DNA of 64,000 bases from Phaeodactylibacter xiamenensis (GCF_000759025.1 NZ_JPOS01000076.1:1-64000), one strand, 5' to 3'; shown: positions 1-9,232, numbered from the stretch's first letter. Notes: generated by a model not told the origin, from the letters alone. Made by a program: numbers and translations.

Positions 1-264
1 GCACTGAGTTTTTTTACCACTAAGGCACGTTAGGCACTTAGGGTGCACTGAGTTTTTTTACCACTAAGGCACGTTAGGCACTTAGGGTGCACTGAGTTTT
101 TTTACCACTAAGGCACGTTAGGCACTTAGGGTGCACTGAGTTTTTTTACCACTAAGGCACGTTAGGCACTTAGGGTGCACTGAGTTTTTTTACCACTAAG
201 GCACGTTAGGCACTTAGGGTGCACTTAGTTTTTTTACCACTAAGGCACGTTAGGCACATAGGGT
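1..264. repeat. 44-bp tandem repeat, six copies
   Basis: Six head-to-tail copies of a 44-bp unit start at 1, 45, 89, 133, 177 and 221. The first five are essentially identical; the sixth has a few changes. The unit contains the phrase accactaaggcacgttagg. There are no unique spacers, so this is not a CRISPR array. Related single copies lie at about 690-714, 1849-1935 and 43310-43412. The array may continue left of the window. It lies just downstream of the minus-strand GxxExxY gene. Confidence 0.95.
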
Positions 265-266
265 CA

Positions 267-674
267 CTAAGATTTTGGTAGCTTAGCAAATTCCTCTGTA
301 ACTAAATGTACTGCTGATTTTACAATATTATCGGTGTGAAAATTAAGCAGCAGGCCTTTGGGCTTTTCTGTTAACATCAAATAGGACAGTAACTGAGCTT
401 TGTGTACCGGTAAGACTATCTCTACTGCTTTGAGTTCGATAATAATTATATCGTTCACCAGAAGGTCTAAACGCAAAGGTGTTGACAACTCTCTACCTTT
501 GTAGGCAATTGGCACTAAGACCTGACGCTCCACTTTTAATCCCCTGATCCTTAATTCCTCAACCAAACATTCTTCGTAAACGGACTCTAGAAGTCCTGGG
601 CCTAAGTGCTTATGCACCTCAATAGCGCAACCAACAATTTGATAAGCTAAATTATTGATGAATGATTGCGTCAT
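267..674 (-). CDS. GxxExxY protein (PDDEXK-like fold family)
   Basis: 135-residue protein of the small GxxExxY family, recognised by the N-terminal motif GPGLLESVYEECL (residues about 25-37), which contains the family signature, and by a C-terminal half with IIIELKAVE and KAQLLSYL. The ELK/AQL pattern resembles the PDDEXK nuclease core. The cellular role of the family is not established; such genes are scattered through Bacteroidota genomes, often near repeats or polysaccharide loci as here. Length is normal for the family and the ATG is unambiguous. It stands alone, between the 44-bp array and gmd. Confidence 0.85.
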   Translation of the reverse strand: MTQSFINNLAYQIVGCAIEVHKHLGPGLLESVYEECLVEELRIRGLKVERQVLVPIAYKGRELSTPLRLDLLVNDIIIIELKAVEIVLPVHKAQLLSYLMLTEKPKGLLLNFHTDNIVKSAVHLVTEEFAKLPKS

Positions 675-716
675 ACCTTAGTGTACCTTACTGCCTGAGT
701 GCCTTAGTGGTTATTA

Positions 717-1832
717 CTATTCAAACTCATTCTTAACCTCAAACCCCGCCTCCCTCAACACCTGATCCCGCCGGAACAACTCAATATCCGCCGCCACCAT
801 CTCACTACACAGCGCCTGCAAATCATAAGACGGCTCCCAGCCCAGCTTGACCTTGGCTTTGGAAGGGTCACCAATGAGGAGGTCCACCTCGGTAGGGCGG
901 AAGTACTGCGGGTCTACAGCGACGACCTCGCTGCCGACCTGCAGGGCGTACTCCGGATTGGAACTGCTGCTGACGATGCCAATCTCGTTCACGCCCTCGC
1001 CCTTGAATTCCAGCTCCACGCCGATCTCGCGGAAGCTCATGCGGACGAAGTCGCGCACGCTCGTGGTGACGCCGGTGGCGAGGACGAAGTCCTCTGCCTG
1101 ATCCTGCTGTAGCATCAGCCACATGCCTTCGATATAGTCTTTGGCGTGGCCCCAGTCGCGCTTGGCATCCATGTTGCCTAGGAAGACTTTGTCTTGTAGC
1201 CCGAGGGCGATTTTGGCGACGGCGCGGGTGATCTTACGAGTGACGAAGGTCTCGCCCCGCAGGGGACTCTCGTGGTTGAAGAGGATGCCGTTGCAGGCGT
1301 ACATGTTGTAGGCCTCGCGGTAGTTGACGGTGATCCAATAGGCGTAGAGCTTGGCGACGGCGTAGGGGGAGCGGGGGTAGAAGGGGGTGGTCTCCCGCTG
1401 TGGGACTTCCTGTACGAGGCCGTAGAGCTCGGAGGTGGAGGCCTGGTAGAAGCGGGTCTTTTCCTGCAGCCCGAGGATGCGGATGGCTTCGAGGATACGG
1501 GTGGTGCCCAGGCCATCGGCATCGGCGGCGTACTCCGGGGCATCGAAGCTGACCTGCACGTGGGACATCGCACCAAGGTTGTAGATTTCATCCGGCTGTA
1601 CTTCCTGTATGATACGGATGAGGTTGGTGCTGTCGGTCAGGTCGCCGTAGTGGAGGATGAAGCGGAGGTCTTCCTCGTGGGGGTCCTGATAGAGGTGGTC
1701 GATGCGGGCGGTATTGAAAAGGGAAGCGCGGCGTTTGATGCCGTGGACTTCGTAGCCTTTTTCGAGCAGGAGTTCGCTTAGGTAGGCGCCGTCTTGGCCG
1801 GTGATGCCGGTGATTAGGGCTTTTTTCTTCAT
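717..1832 (-). CDS. gmd: GDP-mannose 4,6-dehydratase
   Basis: Converts GDP-D-mannose to GDP-4-keto-6-deoxy-D-mannose, the first step toward GDP-L-fucose and related 6-deoxyhexoses, in the cytoplasm. The SDR nucleotide-binding motif GITGQDG is at residues 9-15, followed by the typical [14 protein letters not shown] stretch. The catalytic YxxxK lies in [13 protein letters not shown] chose the ATG at 1832 (product starting MKKKALITG, 371 aa). It gives the normal family length, whereas the open frame runs back to 1928 only through repeat DNA. No GDP-fucose synthase (fcl) is visible, so it may lie left of the window. It is the last recognisable sugar-nucleotide gene of the minus-strand polysaccharide locus and fits the fucosyltransferase-like pseudogene at 16.9-19.2 kb. 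Confidence 0.95.
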   Translation of the reverse strand: MKKKALITGITGQDGAYLSELLLEKGYEVHGIKRRASLFNTARIDHLYQDPHEEDLRFILHYGDLTDSTNLIRIIQEVQPDEIYNLGAMSHVQVSFDAPEYAADADGLGTTRILEAIRILGLQEKTRFYQASTSELYGLVQEVPQRETTPFYPRSPYAVAKLYAYWITVNYREAYNMYACNGILFNHESPLRGETFVTRKITRAVAKIALGLQDKVFLGNMDAKRDWGHAKDYIEGMWLMLQQDQAEDFVLATGVTTSVRDFVRMSFREIGVELEFKGEGVNEIGIVSSSSNPEYALQVGSEVVAVDPQYFRPTEVDLLIGDPSKAKVKLGWEPSYDLQALCSEMVAADIELFRRDQVLREAGFEVKNEFE

Positions 1833-1845
1833 GTTTTGTTTTTTG

Positions 1846-2035
1846 TTTTTACCACTAAGGCACGTTAGGCGCTTAGGGGTTTTACCATGGAGTTTCATGG
1901 AGTTTTTACCACTAAGGCACGGAGGCACTTAGGGGGGTTACCACTGTGCGCCTCTGTGGTGAGTAAAACCATGGAGTTCCGTGGAGTTTTGTGCACTGTG
2001 TGCCTCTGTGGTGAATTTAACCATGGAGTTTTTTC
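1846..2035. repeat. Degenerate copies of the 44-bp-type repeat
   Basis: The gap between gmd and the next glycosyltransferase contains accactaaggcacg phrases at about 1850 and 1908, then two copies of a unit containing gcctctgtggtga and accatggag (about 1949-2030). This is the same vocabulary as the array at 1-264 but diverged. No gene is visible here. Confidence 0.75.
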
Positions 2036-2071
2036 TTATGCTGTGTTGCCACAATTACGGGAAAATAGCCT

Positions 2072-2830
2072 TTAATTCCTAAACCACTGGCCTAGTTTGC
2101 GGAGGGGTTTGAGTATTGTGGTGTGGGGATAGGGTTTTAGCCCGTTGACCTGCCAGGCGAGGTGGTCTTCGCGGTTGGCGCGGATGCGGTGGCGGAAGCT
2201 GGCGTTGCTCATGCCACCGGTGCGCATTTTGACGAGTACTTCAGGCAGGTAGGTGGCGGAGGCTTTGTGCTTGTAGAGGAAGCGGAGCATGAGCTCATAG
2301 TCTGCTGCGGAGCGGAAGCGGAGGTCGAAGCTGCCGTATTGCTCAAACAGCGCGCGGCGGGCGAAGAAGGTGGGGTGGGGGGGCATCCATCCGTGCAGGA
2401 AGTTGCGGTGGCGGTAGGGGCCGGACTTCCAGTGCCGGACTACGTTGAATGGTGGTTGGGCTGTGACGTAGTGCAGATCGCCGTAGAGGGTGTCGGCTTG
2501 GGTGTCTTTAAGCTGCCGGGCTACCCGTTGGAGGGTACCGGGGGTAGCGTAGAAGTCATCGGCATTGAGGAAGGCTATGTACTGCCCGGTGGCGTGGGCT
2601 ATGCCTTTGTTCATGGCATCGTAAAGCCCGCTGTCTGGCTCGGAAATGATTTTGGAGACATGGGGGTACTGCCGGGCAATGGCGAGGGTGTTGTCCTGGC
2701 TGACGCCGTCAATGATGAGGTGCTCGATACCGGGGTGTTGCTGCCTGGCAACGCTTTCCAGCGTATCCGCAATGGTGGCGCTACTGTTGTAGCAGACGGT
2801 GATGATGGAAAACGTGAGAGAAATGAGAAT
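2072..2830 (-). CDS. Family 2 glycosyltransferase, start codon unresolved
   Basis: GT-A fold glycosyltransferase of family 2. The frame reads FSIITVCYNSSATIADTL at the N-terminus, then a DADDF-type nucleotide-sugar/metal motif (NADDFYATPG), and ends after a basic tail. The first in-frame ATG (2614) lies about 65 codons inside the conserved domain, so it cannot be the true start. Upstream of FSIITV the frame stays open to a TAG at 2867-2869 but holds no ATG, GTG or TTG; the expected start position reads CTC-ACG. Either an unusual start is used or the gene lost its start, perhaps when the repeat element at 2901-3093 settled next to it. The end coordinate given is approximate. Confidence 0.7.
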   Translation of the reverse strand: MLISLTFSIITVCYNSSATIADTLESVARQQHPGIEHLIIDGVSQDNTLAIARQYPHVSKIISEPDSGLYDAMNKGIAHATGQYIAFLNADDFYATPGTLQRVARQLKDTQADTLYGDLHYVTAQPPFNVVRHWKSGPYRHRNFLHGWMPPHPTFFARRALFEQYGSFDLRFRSAADYELMLRFLYKHKASATYLPEVLVKMRTGGMSNASFRHRIRANREDHLAWQVNGLKPYPHTTILKPLRKLGQWFRN

Positions 2831-2900
2831 GGAATTTAATGCCTTCGTTCGATTGGCAGAGCCGGGCTAAAAACTTGGTGCTCTCTATTTTCTGACCCTT

Positions 2901-3093
2901 TTAGACTGTGTTGGGATTTCACCCTTTGGGCTGCATTTGCCAAATTTTATCCTGTACTTCGTTGCTCTTCAGTCGCTTAGCTCAGGCTAGGCTCCCTCAT
3001 CGCGCCCCCGACGATGAATGTCGGGATCAAAGACTTGTTCAGAATAAAATTTGACTACATTCGCTCCAAAAGCGAATTCCCAACACAGTCTTA
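2901..3093. repeat. MITE-like element with terminal inverted repeats
   Basis: A non-coding element of about 193 bp bounded by ttagactgtgttgggattt on the left and its near-exact inverse (ending cccaacacagtctta) on the right. Internally it carries the hairpin CCCGAC-gatgaat-GTCGGG (about 3007-3026). Two related elements lie at 34722-34933 and 34931-35120. Its right end overlaps the stop codon of the acyltransferase gene (3091-3093). No transposase is encoded. Confidence 0.75.
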
Positions 3094-3645
3094 GTCTTGC
3101 ACCCTCCGCTCTTTCTTAGCTACCGCCGGATTCCCCTGATAAATGGTGAAGGCTTCCAGATTTGAGGTTGCCACAGACTTGACCGAAAGGACCGCATGGC
3201 TCCCGCACCTGACGCCCGGGCAAACCAGGGACTGCGCCCCAATCCATACGCCATTTTCTAGTGTAATGGGGGCGGTGATGAGGTCAAAACTGCTTTTTTT
3301 GTAGTTGTGATTGCCACAGAGCAGCATAGCGCCCTGAGAAATGCAGCAGTGGCTGCCAATATCGACCTGATCGAGGTTGTCAATCCAGGCGCCTTCGCCT
3401 ATCCAAACGTGGTCGCCGATGCGGAGCTTCCAGGGGAATTTGATGGTTACGGATGGCTTGATGACCACGCCGGTCCCCACCTTTGCTCCGAAGGCCTTCA
3501 ATACCTGAATTTTCAAACCATTGATAATGGCCAGGGGATGGCGGAACAGTATCGCGCTGCAGAGCAGCCAAAGCAGTTCTTTCCAACGGGGAGCGCCACG
3601 CTGAAAAGCTTTGTTTTGGTAGCGGGAGAGGTCGGTTTGGGGCAT
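3091..3645 (-). CDS. WcaF-like hexapeptide acyltransferase
   Basis: 184-residue acyltransferase of the left-handed beta-helix (hexapeptide repeat) type, closest in style to colanic acid WcaF. It starts with LSRYQNKAFQRGAPRWKE and a hydrophobic segment (LLWLLCSAILFRHPLAIING), followed by hexapeptide rungs such as IGDHVWIGEGAWIDN, IGSHCCISQGA, the catalytic-type histidine in CGNHNY, and a C-terminal GNPAV. It probably transfers an acetyl group from acetyl-CoA to a sugar of the polysaccharide repeat unit. It sits 12 bp downstream of a GT4 gene in the same operon-like row. The stop codon is formed at the boundary of the repeat element at 2901-3093. Confidence 0.87.
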   Translation of the reverse strand: MPQTDLSRYQNKAFQRGAPRWKELLWLLCSAILFRHPLAIINGLKIQVLKAFGAKVGTGVVIKPSVTIKFPWKLRIGDHVWIGEGAWIDNLDQVDIGSHCCISQGAMLLCGNHNYKKSSFDLITAPITLENGVWIGAQSLVCPGVRCGSHAVLSVKSVATSNLEAFTIYQGNPAVAKKERRVQD

Positions 3646-3657
3646 CCTGGAAAAGGG

Positions 3658-4809
3658 CTACTTGGAAAAGAGCTTTTTGTAGGATGAAACCAGGTCTTGC
3701 TTTGCAAAATACTCCTTTGCAAAACGATGGGCAGACCTGGACCATTGTTCGTACTCATGAGCGGTCATTGTTAAAGCATGATGGAGGGCTGTTTTCCAGG
3801 CTTCCGGCTCAGATAAGGGCAGGTCCCAGCCTGCTTTATGTTTTTTTAGCCACCGCCACGGCGTTTGATCGCTAATCAGCACGGGCGTTCCAGTAGCTAA
3901 AGCCTCGAAAATGGCATGCCCAAAGTTTTCACCATGAGTGGGCAGTATAAAAAAGTGGTGAGCCAGCAGTGCGTCTTTTACCTTGGGCGGAGGCTGTTCA
4001 CCCGCATAGCTTACCGAAATATTGGCAGGCAGTTTTTGGATGGCTGCTTCACAGTCTTTCCAGTAGCTCGGATCTTCCATAGGGCCAATAATGGTCAACT
4101 CCACGGGGTGGCTAATGTATTGCAGTACCTGCAAGGCATGGAGCAACCCCTTGATCGGGTGGATGCGCCCCACAAAAAGGAGTTTCCAGGCCGGAGCGGG
4201 GGCAGCTTTGACGGGCTTCCGGGCTTCCGGCTGTACGGGAAAGTTAGAAAGCTGTACTACCTTTGCAGCAGGGCCAAAAACCGAGCGGATATCTTTGGCT
4301 TCCGTGGCATCGGTGGCGTGAAAACAGATGCGGCGTTGCAGCCCTATGGTGTGCAGGAGGCTTAGCAAAAGCTTTTTTTTAATTGGCTTGAAAGCCAGGG
4401 CTGAACTCCGCAGCATCCCCCGTGGAGCCAAAACCACTTTTCCCCGGTGCGCTCCCCTGAGGTGCAACCATAGCGGCCAGAGCGTGAAGTCCGGGGAGAA
4501 CATGCTGTTCAGGTACAGGGGGAGGGTAGGGTGCTGCCGCAAAATCGTTCGGATGCGCTTGCGCCGGTCAGCTGGGCTGAGGTATTGCACTTGTGTGGCA
4601 GTGCCTTCGTAGGCCACCCAATGGTTGGCGCGGATGCCCTCGTAGGGCTGCGTGTCGCCCAGGTCCCGGTCTCCGGTCACCACCAGCATGGGCATAGTAG
4701 GGGACAGGCCTTTTACCAGATTGACGGTGGAGGAAATGGGGCCGCCGGCCCGGTAGCCCGGAGCAAACCAATCAGTTAGCAGGAGTGCTTTTCCCAAAGG
4801 GTTAGCCAT
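3658..4809 (-). CDS. Family 4 glycosyltransferase
   Basis: GT-B fold glycosyltransferase. The N-terminal half reads KALLLTDWFAPGYRAGGPISS, with the Gly-rich acceptor-side loop of GT4 enzymes. The C-terminal Glyco_trans_1 half contains KLLFVGRIHPIKGL, then HGENFGHAIFEALATGTP, with the E-x7-E-type donor-binding motif. The ATG at 4809 (product MANPLGKALLL, 383 aa) is preferred because it overlaps the upstream gene's stop by 8 bp (translational coupling); the frame extends further back only into that gene. Its donor and acceptor cannot be told from sequence. Confidence 0.88.
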   Translation of the reverse strand: MANPLGKALLLTDWFAPGYRAGGPISSTVNLVKGLSPTMPMLVVTGDRDLGDTQPYEGIRANHWVAYEGTATQVQYLSPADRRKRIRTILRQHPTLPLYLNSMFSPDFTLWPLWLHLRGAHRGKVVLAPRGMLRSSALAFKPIKKKLLLSLLHTIGLQRRICFHATDATEAKDIRSVFGPAAKVVQLSNFPVQPEARKPVKAAPAPAWKLLFVGRIHPIKGLLHALQVLQYISHPVELTIIGPMEDPSYWKDCEAAIQKLPANISVSYAGEQPPPKVKDALLAHHFFILPTHGENFGHAIFEALATGTPVLISDQTPWRWLKKHKAGWDLPLSEPEAWKTALHHALTMTAHEYEQWSRSAHRFAKEYFAKQDLVSSYKKLFSK

Positions 4810-5797
4810 TGGCACTGCTGACTTTCTGGTAGAGCGACCAGTATTGCTGAGCGATACGTGCGGGCTCAAACCGCTTCACATTTTCAAATCCTGCCGCAAC
4901 AAGCTGCTCCCGGTAAGCCGGATCGTTCAGAACGCGCTGTACGCCGGTACGGATGCTGTCTGTATCGGAAGGGTCAACCATGCAGGCGGCACTCCCGGCT
5001 ACTTCGGGCATAGAGGAGCAGTTGCTGGTGATGACCGGGCAACCGAGGGCCTGTGCTTCTACGATAGGGAGCCCAAACCCTTCCAGCGTAGAGACGAATG
5101 CCAGGGCATCGGCATTACGGTATTTTTGTACAAGCGCTGCTTTACTGATCTTGTATGCATTGTGATAGCGGATGCGATGTTTTTCCAACAGGGCTTTCTG
5201 AACAGGCGTCAACTTGCCCACGATATCTAATGTCAGAGACAACCCCTCAATTGCCCGAATAAGGCCCTCCAGGTTTTTGTTGGCTTTGGTGCCAATGTGG
5301 AGTACAACCGGCGGGTGGTTGATGGCAGCGGATGGTATTGGAGCCTCTGCTACCGGCAGCGTGAGCGGGTTGGGGATCACTGCAATCTTTGCTTCAGGAA
5401 TGGGAGCCAGTTCCAGCAGGTCTTTTTTGGTGGCCTCGGAAATCGTTGTGATGTACCGGGCGTGACGGGCTGGTAGGAACACCCAAAACCAAAAAAGCAA
5501 CCGGCGCTTCAGCCCGCTGCTCCGCTTTAGGAATTCAAAATCATGGAAGGTGACCACGGTGCGCCCCCGTTCCAGAAAAGGAGTGATGTAAGTGATGTCA
5601 CCGGTAACGTGGTTGACCACTCCTTGCTGCCTCCGGGCATTCAGCCCGTTTTTCAGGCGGGGGGCCAGCCCCTTGCTCGGGAAAGGCAGTGTATACCACT
5701 TTGGCGTTTCGGGGAAGCAGCCCTGCAAAGCTTCAAATACCTGCTCAATGCTGTACTGATGCGAAAAAGCTTTGCGGAAAAACAGGGTCACCTTCAC
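4802..5797 (-). CDS. Family 4 glycosyltransferase
   Basis: 331-residue GT-B glycosyltransferase. The N-terminal domain begins MKVTLFFRKAFSHQYSIEQVF. The donor-binding half has VVLHIGTKANKNLEGLI and FVSTLEGFGLPIVEAQALGCPVI, the usual GT4 signature, and TSNCSSMPEVAGSAA. It probably adds one sugar of the repeat unit at the cytoplasmic face of the inner membrane. It starts 3 bp after the stop of the Wzy-like gene and overlaps the next glycosyltransferase by 8 bp, so it sits firmly inside the operon. Sugar specificity is unknown. Confidence 0.88.
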   Translation of the reverse strand: MKVTLFFRKAFSHQYSIEQVFEALQGCFPETPKWYTLPFPSKGLAPRLKNGLNARRQQGVVNHVTGDITYITPFLERGRTVVTFHDFEFLKRSSGLKRRLLFWFWVFLPARHARYITTISEATKKDLLELAPIPEAKIAVIPNPLTLPVAEAPIPSAAINHPPVVLHIGTKANKNLEGLIRAIEGLSLTLDIVGKLTPVQKALLEKHRIRYHNAYKISKAALVQKYRNADALAFVSTLEGFGLPIVEAQALGCPVITSNCSSMPEVAGSAACMVDPSDTDSIRTGVQRVLNDPAYREQLVAAGFENVKRFEPARIAQQYWSLYQKVSSANG

Positions 5798-5800
5798 CAG

Positions 5801-7063
5801 TCAGACCTTCCAGTTTAGAATATTCCTGGCGGCCCAGAAGAAGCCAAAGACCACAATACTGGCTTTGACCATATGATTGAGCACGACCACCAGTTCTGTT
5901 TCCGCCTTGACCACCTGAAGGAAAATCAGGGGCAGGAAGGCGATAAGCAGCAGATTTTGTCCGGCGTTTTTCAACAAAAAACGCCAAAATCGGGCCAGGA
6001 AAAAACCCCAGGCGCCCATAAAGAGAATGCCGCCAAAGACATTGTAGTTGCCATAGGCTTCCCCGACGATACTTATACCCATTGAGGTACCTTGGCTAAT
6101 GTCCAGCCCGGTGAACCTCCGAAAGTTTTCCCGGCCGCCGGCCCGCGTTTTGTTGGGGTTTAGGAACCGTGGCAGGATTGATGCGGATATAGCTTGTCCG
6201 ATGGTCTCGCCCCCAATAAATGGTGTCCGGGCAGGGATTTCATCCATGATGGCGCTGATGATCCATCCCTGATTAAGCCGCACATTGTTTTCTGTGCCGC
6301 TAAGCTGTTCGGCATTGCGGTTGTCCTGAAACAGAGCATCAAGTGCCAGGTCAGCGAATAACTCCAGCTTGTTGCCGCCGTACCCCTGCCAGACCTGCAT
6401 TCGGTAGGCGGCTTTGATGGTTTGTAGAGTGGAAAGCGATAGAACACCGATGAGTATTGTCAGGTAAATCTGTGATTTGGAGGGCTGGTGCTTCAATGCC
6501 CAGAACATGTAGAAAAAGACCGACCAAAGCACGAGATCGTGGAACATTGCCTGCCTCAGTGCGCTTAAAAACAAATACCCCAATGCCAGGTAAAAGATGT
6601 TGCGGAGGCGTGGGTCATTACTAAAGAAAAGCACAATAGCACCGACAAACTTAAAGTTGGAGGCCAGGAATGCAAAAAAGCCCAATGTGCCCGGCAAAAC
6701 ACCGGAAATCAGGTCAAAAAAGACGCCAATCAGAAATACGCCCAGGCCATATTGTTTGTAACGCTTTAGTTGCGTCACAGGAATAGCCAGCCTGCCATAG
6801 CGACCCAGCCCGCCCAAAGTAGACAGTACGAAAAAGCCATAGGCGGGTACGATGTAGCCCATGTACTCTGCCTCGAGTACGTACATATAGTATTTATAAT
6901 GGTTTGTAGGAAAGTTATACTCTATTATTGGGCCAATAATCCACTGTAGCCCCGCTAACAACAATAATAGTTCGATGATAGGCACCCCTTTGCCCAAACG
7001 CTGGGTAAAGCGTAATAAGACAAGCAAAACTACCGTCAATCCGATAATACTAAACGGTTCCAT
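5801..7063 (-). CDS. Wzy-like O-antigen/capsule polymerase
   Basis: 420-residue polytopic membrane protein with about ten hydrophobic segments (for example IIGLTVVLLVLLRF, IIELLLLLAGLQWIIGPII, GFFVLSTLGG and YLTILIGVLSLSTL). A long hydrophilic central loop (about residues 215-300, containing ENNVRLNQGWIISAIMDEIPARTPF) has the layout of Wzy-type polymerases. Wzy joins lipid-linked repeat units in the periplasm. Membrane polymerases diverge strongly, so the call rests on topology and position among glycosyltransferases. No Wzx flippase was seen in the window, while an ABC exporter (Wzm/Wzt) is present at 32.5-34.6 kb. It lies near the left boundary of the AT-rich section. Confidence 0.7.
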   Translation of the reverse strand: MEPFSIIGLTVVLLVLLRFTQRLGKGVPIIELLLLLAGLQWIIGPIIEYNFPTNHYKYYMYVLEAEYMGYIVPAYGFFVLSTLGGLGRYGRLAIPVTQLKRYKQYGLGVFLIGVFFDLISGVLPGTLGFFAFLASNFKFVGAIVLFFSNDPRLRNIFYLALGYLFLSALRQAMFHDLVLWSVFFYMFWALKHQPSKSQIYLTILIGVLSLSTLQTIKAAYRMQVWQGYGGNKLELFADLALDALFQDNRNAEQLSGTENNVRLNQGWIISAIMDEIPARTPFIGGETIGQAISASILPRFLNPNKTRAGGRENFRRFTGLDISQGTSMGISIVGEAYGNYNVFGGILFMGAWGFFLARFWRFLLKNAGQNLLLIAFLPLIFLQVVKAETELVVVLNHMVKASIVVFGFFWAARNILNWKV

Positions 7064-7079
7064 ACAGGATCATAAAGCG

Positions 7080-8195
7080 TTAGCTTAGCGCTTGAATTAA
7101 TGGTTGCAACTCCTGATTACAATAGTAGGTAGTATTCATCAAAGGCAACTCTAAACTAGCTAAATGAGTAGAGATTAAGCTGGAGTCCAGTTCATTGTAA
7201 TTTAAGGAAAGTACTTGAGGTCGATTCTGACTATTTAGATAGGGTCTGCAACCAGCCAGTTCCTCAGGAACCCATACATTCAAACCACAAGCCAAATACT
7301 CAAATAACTTATTGGGGGCATTATAAATATAGTTCAGGTTGTGCCCATTATACAGAACCAGGCCAATGTCGAATGACTGAGCTATATTGGGTATATCTAT
7401 ATAATTTACACCTGCTTTAAAATAGCGGATTACTTCCTCGTCCTGCCCTTCCAGGAATTGTTGTACTTCCTGGCTCACATTATAGGCATAAATATCCAAA
7501 CTCATTTGATCCTGGTGCTGTAGGACAAAATCTACTACAGACTTTATATGTGTATTTTCGAATGACAAAGCCCCAATATAAAGCAATCTAACCCTCGGCG
7601 AAGCCAGTCTACTTTTACGATGTTTTTGCCAGGATTCTGGTGGGTAATTGGCCAGGGTATGTAAAACCTGAGAAGGAATAAAAGGGTAATCCTTATGAAA
7701 CAGCGCTAATCTTTGCCGATTCGTTTGAGATATCCAAACTGCTTTTTTATACAAATACGTTCGCTCCAAATGGTGAAAAAATCGTATTGACCCCATGGCA
7801 GCCTCATTAAATTCCTCAGGAGCGTAATACTCATGGTTATGAATAAAAACCTTGACCCTGGATCTGAAATACCTCTTATAAAGATAAGCAGGAGCTGCCG
7901 AATGGGGTTCATAATATAGGATAGCATCTGGCCGGAAACGCCACATATACCATAGCGGCTTGATCACCAATTGAAGATAAGCCCAAATTTTCAACAAAGG
8001 GTTAGCAACATAAGCGGGATAATCACTCCGGTATACCGGTATACTAGCCCTGTTGTAAACGGGTCTATGCTTAGTATTATGAGTGGAATAAACCTTCACG
8101 GTAAATGGCTTCCTCTGATGGATGATATCTAATAAGTTAGTAACCGGAGGATAGTACTCTAAAGGCAATAAATGTAAAATAAAAACCTTTTTCAA
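7080..8195 (-). CDS. GT-B glycosyltransferase
   Basis: 371-residue protein starting MKKVFILHLLPLEYYPPVTN. The region RPDAILYYEPHSAAPAYL and the later VRLLYIGALSFENTH plus NKLFEYLACGLNVWVP match the two Rossmann domains of GT4-like enzymes; the last corresponds to the donor-binding KxxEYxAxG motif. AT-rich codon use differs from the Wzy-like gene 17 bp downstream, marking about the left edge of the AT-rich part of the locus. A glycosyltransferase role in repeat-unit assembly is inferred; substrate unknown. Confidence 0.78.
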   Translation of the reverse strand: MKKVFILHLLPLEYYPPVTNLLDIIHQRKPFTVKVYSTHNTKHRPVYNRASIPVYRSDYPAYVANPLLKIWAYLQLVIKPLWYMWRFRPDAILYYEPHSAAPAYLYKRYFRSRVKVFIHNHEYYAPEEFNEAAMGSIRFFHHLERTYLYKKAVWISQTNRQRLALFHKDYPFIPSQVLHTLANYPPESWQKHRKSRLASPRVRLLYIGALSFENTHIKSVVDFVLQHQDQMSLDIYAYNVSQEVQQFLEGQDEEVIRYFKAGVNYIDIPNIAQSFDIGLVLYNGHNLNYIYNAPNKLFEYLACGLNVWVPEELAGCRPYLNSQNRPQVLSLNYNELDSSLISTHLASLELPLMNTTYYCNQELQPLIQALS

Positions 8196-8206
8196 AATAA
8201 TACGAA

Positions 8207-9232
8207 TCAGGATGGATTGTTGGATATAATTCCAGTGGTCCGGCAGACGTCCCTTAGTTGGGACTCATAATCATATGCACTTTTACGTACTCTATCCAAA
8301 CCGCGTTTGGTCACCGCTCGCAAGGCTTCATCATTTGCTAGAAAATATTTGACCCGCTCTACCATATCTCGCTCATCCTTATAAAAAATGGCTTCTCCTT
8401 CCCCGAAAAATTGACCAATCTCTTCGTTATACTCGGTCACCAGGGCGGTCCCACAGGCCGGTATTTCAAACGTACGAGTCGTATGCATCTCGGGAAAACG
8501 TTTGGATAACAACCCCAAACTTAAAGCCGATTCAGAGACTGCCTTGACATAGGCATCATTAATTAGACGATCTCCCAGGTAAGACAAGGGATAATCTTGA
8601 TTCTGGGTAACAAAAGGTTTCCATTTTTTTCCCGCCAGGGCTACCGGTATACCTTCACGTAATAAAGCAAGCAAAGCTGCCCCACGTGACGGCTCATAAA
8701 GGCCAATAAAAACGACCCGCTTTTTTTTCTGGTCAAAGGAATGGCGAGGATAATGCAACGCTTTATTGTAGCCCTGGGGAATATATAATAGTTTTTCTTC
8801 TCCAATAAAAGCCCGATAATGCAGCAAATCAAAAGACTTGGTTGTAATCACAAAGTCGTATAAGGGTAAACTGTCGTAAAAAAAGTGGGAGACATTTTCT
8901 TTGAAGGCAGTATCGGGCGTATAATGAACTAACAACTCGCTACTTTTACTAAGCTGCTGCGTGACCTTTTTAGTGATAAAGACCGCCTTGTCTACCCAAA
9001 TTACATCGTAATGACCGGAGAGTTGTTCTAAAATATAGGTATTGGTAGCCCCAATAACCTTACCTTTCTTAAACCGAAAAGCCAGAGAGCGCCAAATGGG
9101 ATGGCAGCGATAAAAGGGCACATGGGTATCGATATATTCAAAAGAAACCGGTGCGGTGATGCGCCTCAGGGCTTCTGCTCGCATTTTGGAGGTGGTGCCT
9201 TCTGTATACTGCCCAATGTAGAGTACTTTCAT
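8207..9232 (-). CDS. CgeB-like glycosyltransferase
   Basis: 341-residue GT-B protein. The C-terminal half, MHTTRTFEIPACG, then TEYNEEIGQFF and GEAIFYKDERDMVERVKYFL, is characteristic of the Glyco_trans_1_2/CgeB-type domain. The N-terminal half carries KVLYIGQYTEGTTSKMRAEAL. It starts directly next to the stop of the gene at 9233 (no gap) and ends 11 bp before the next gene, so it is co-transcribed. Substrate unknown. Confidence 0.82.
   Translation of the reverse strand: MKVLYIGQYTEGTTSKMRAEALRRITAPVSFEYIDTHVPFYRCHPIWRSLAFRFKKGKVIGATNTYILEQLSGHYDVIWVDKAVFITKKVTQQLSKSSELLVHYTPDTAFKENVSHFFYDSLPLYDFVITTKSFDLLHYRAFIGEEKLLYIPQGYNKALHYPRHSFDQKKKRVVFIGLYEPSRGAALLALLREGIPVALAGKKWKPFVTQNQDYPLSYLGDRLINDAYVKAVSESALSLGLLSKRFPEMHTTRTFEIPACGTALVTEYNEEIGQFFGEGEAIFYKDERDMVERVKYFLANDEALRAVTKRGLDRVRKSAYDYESQLRDVCRTTGIISNNPS

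Noticed and set aside
1-264. Possible CRISPR array (regularly spaced repeats of 44 bp)
   Set aside because: The whole 44-bp unit repeats without unique spacers, and no cas genes are nearby, so it is a simple tandem repeat.
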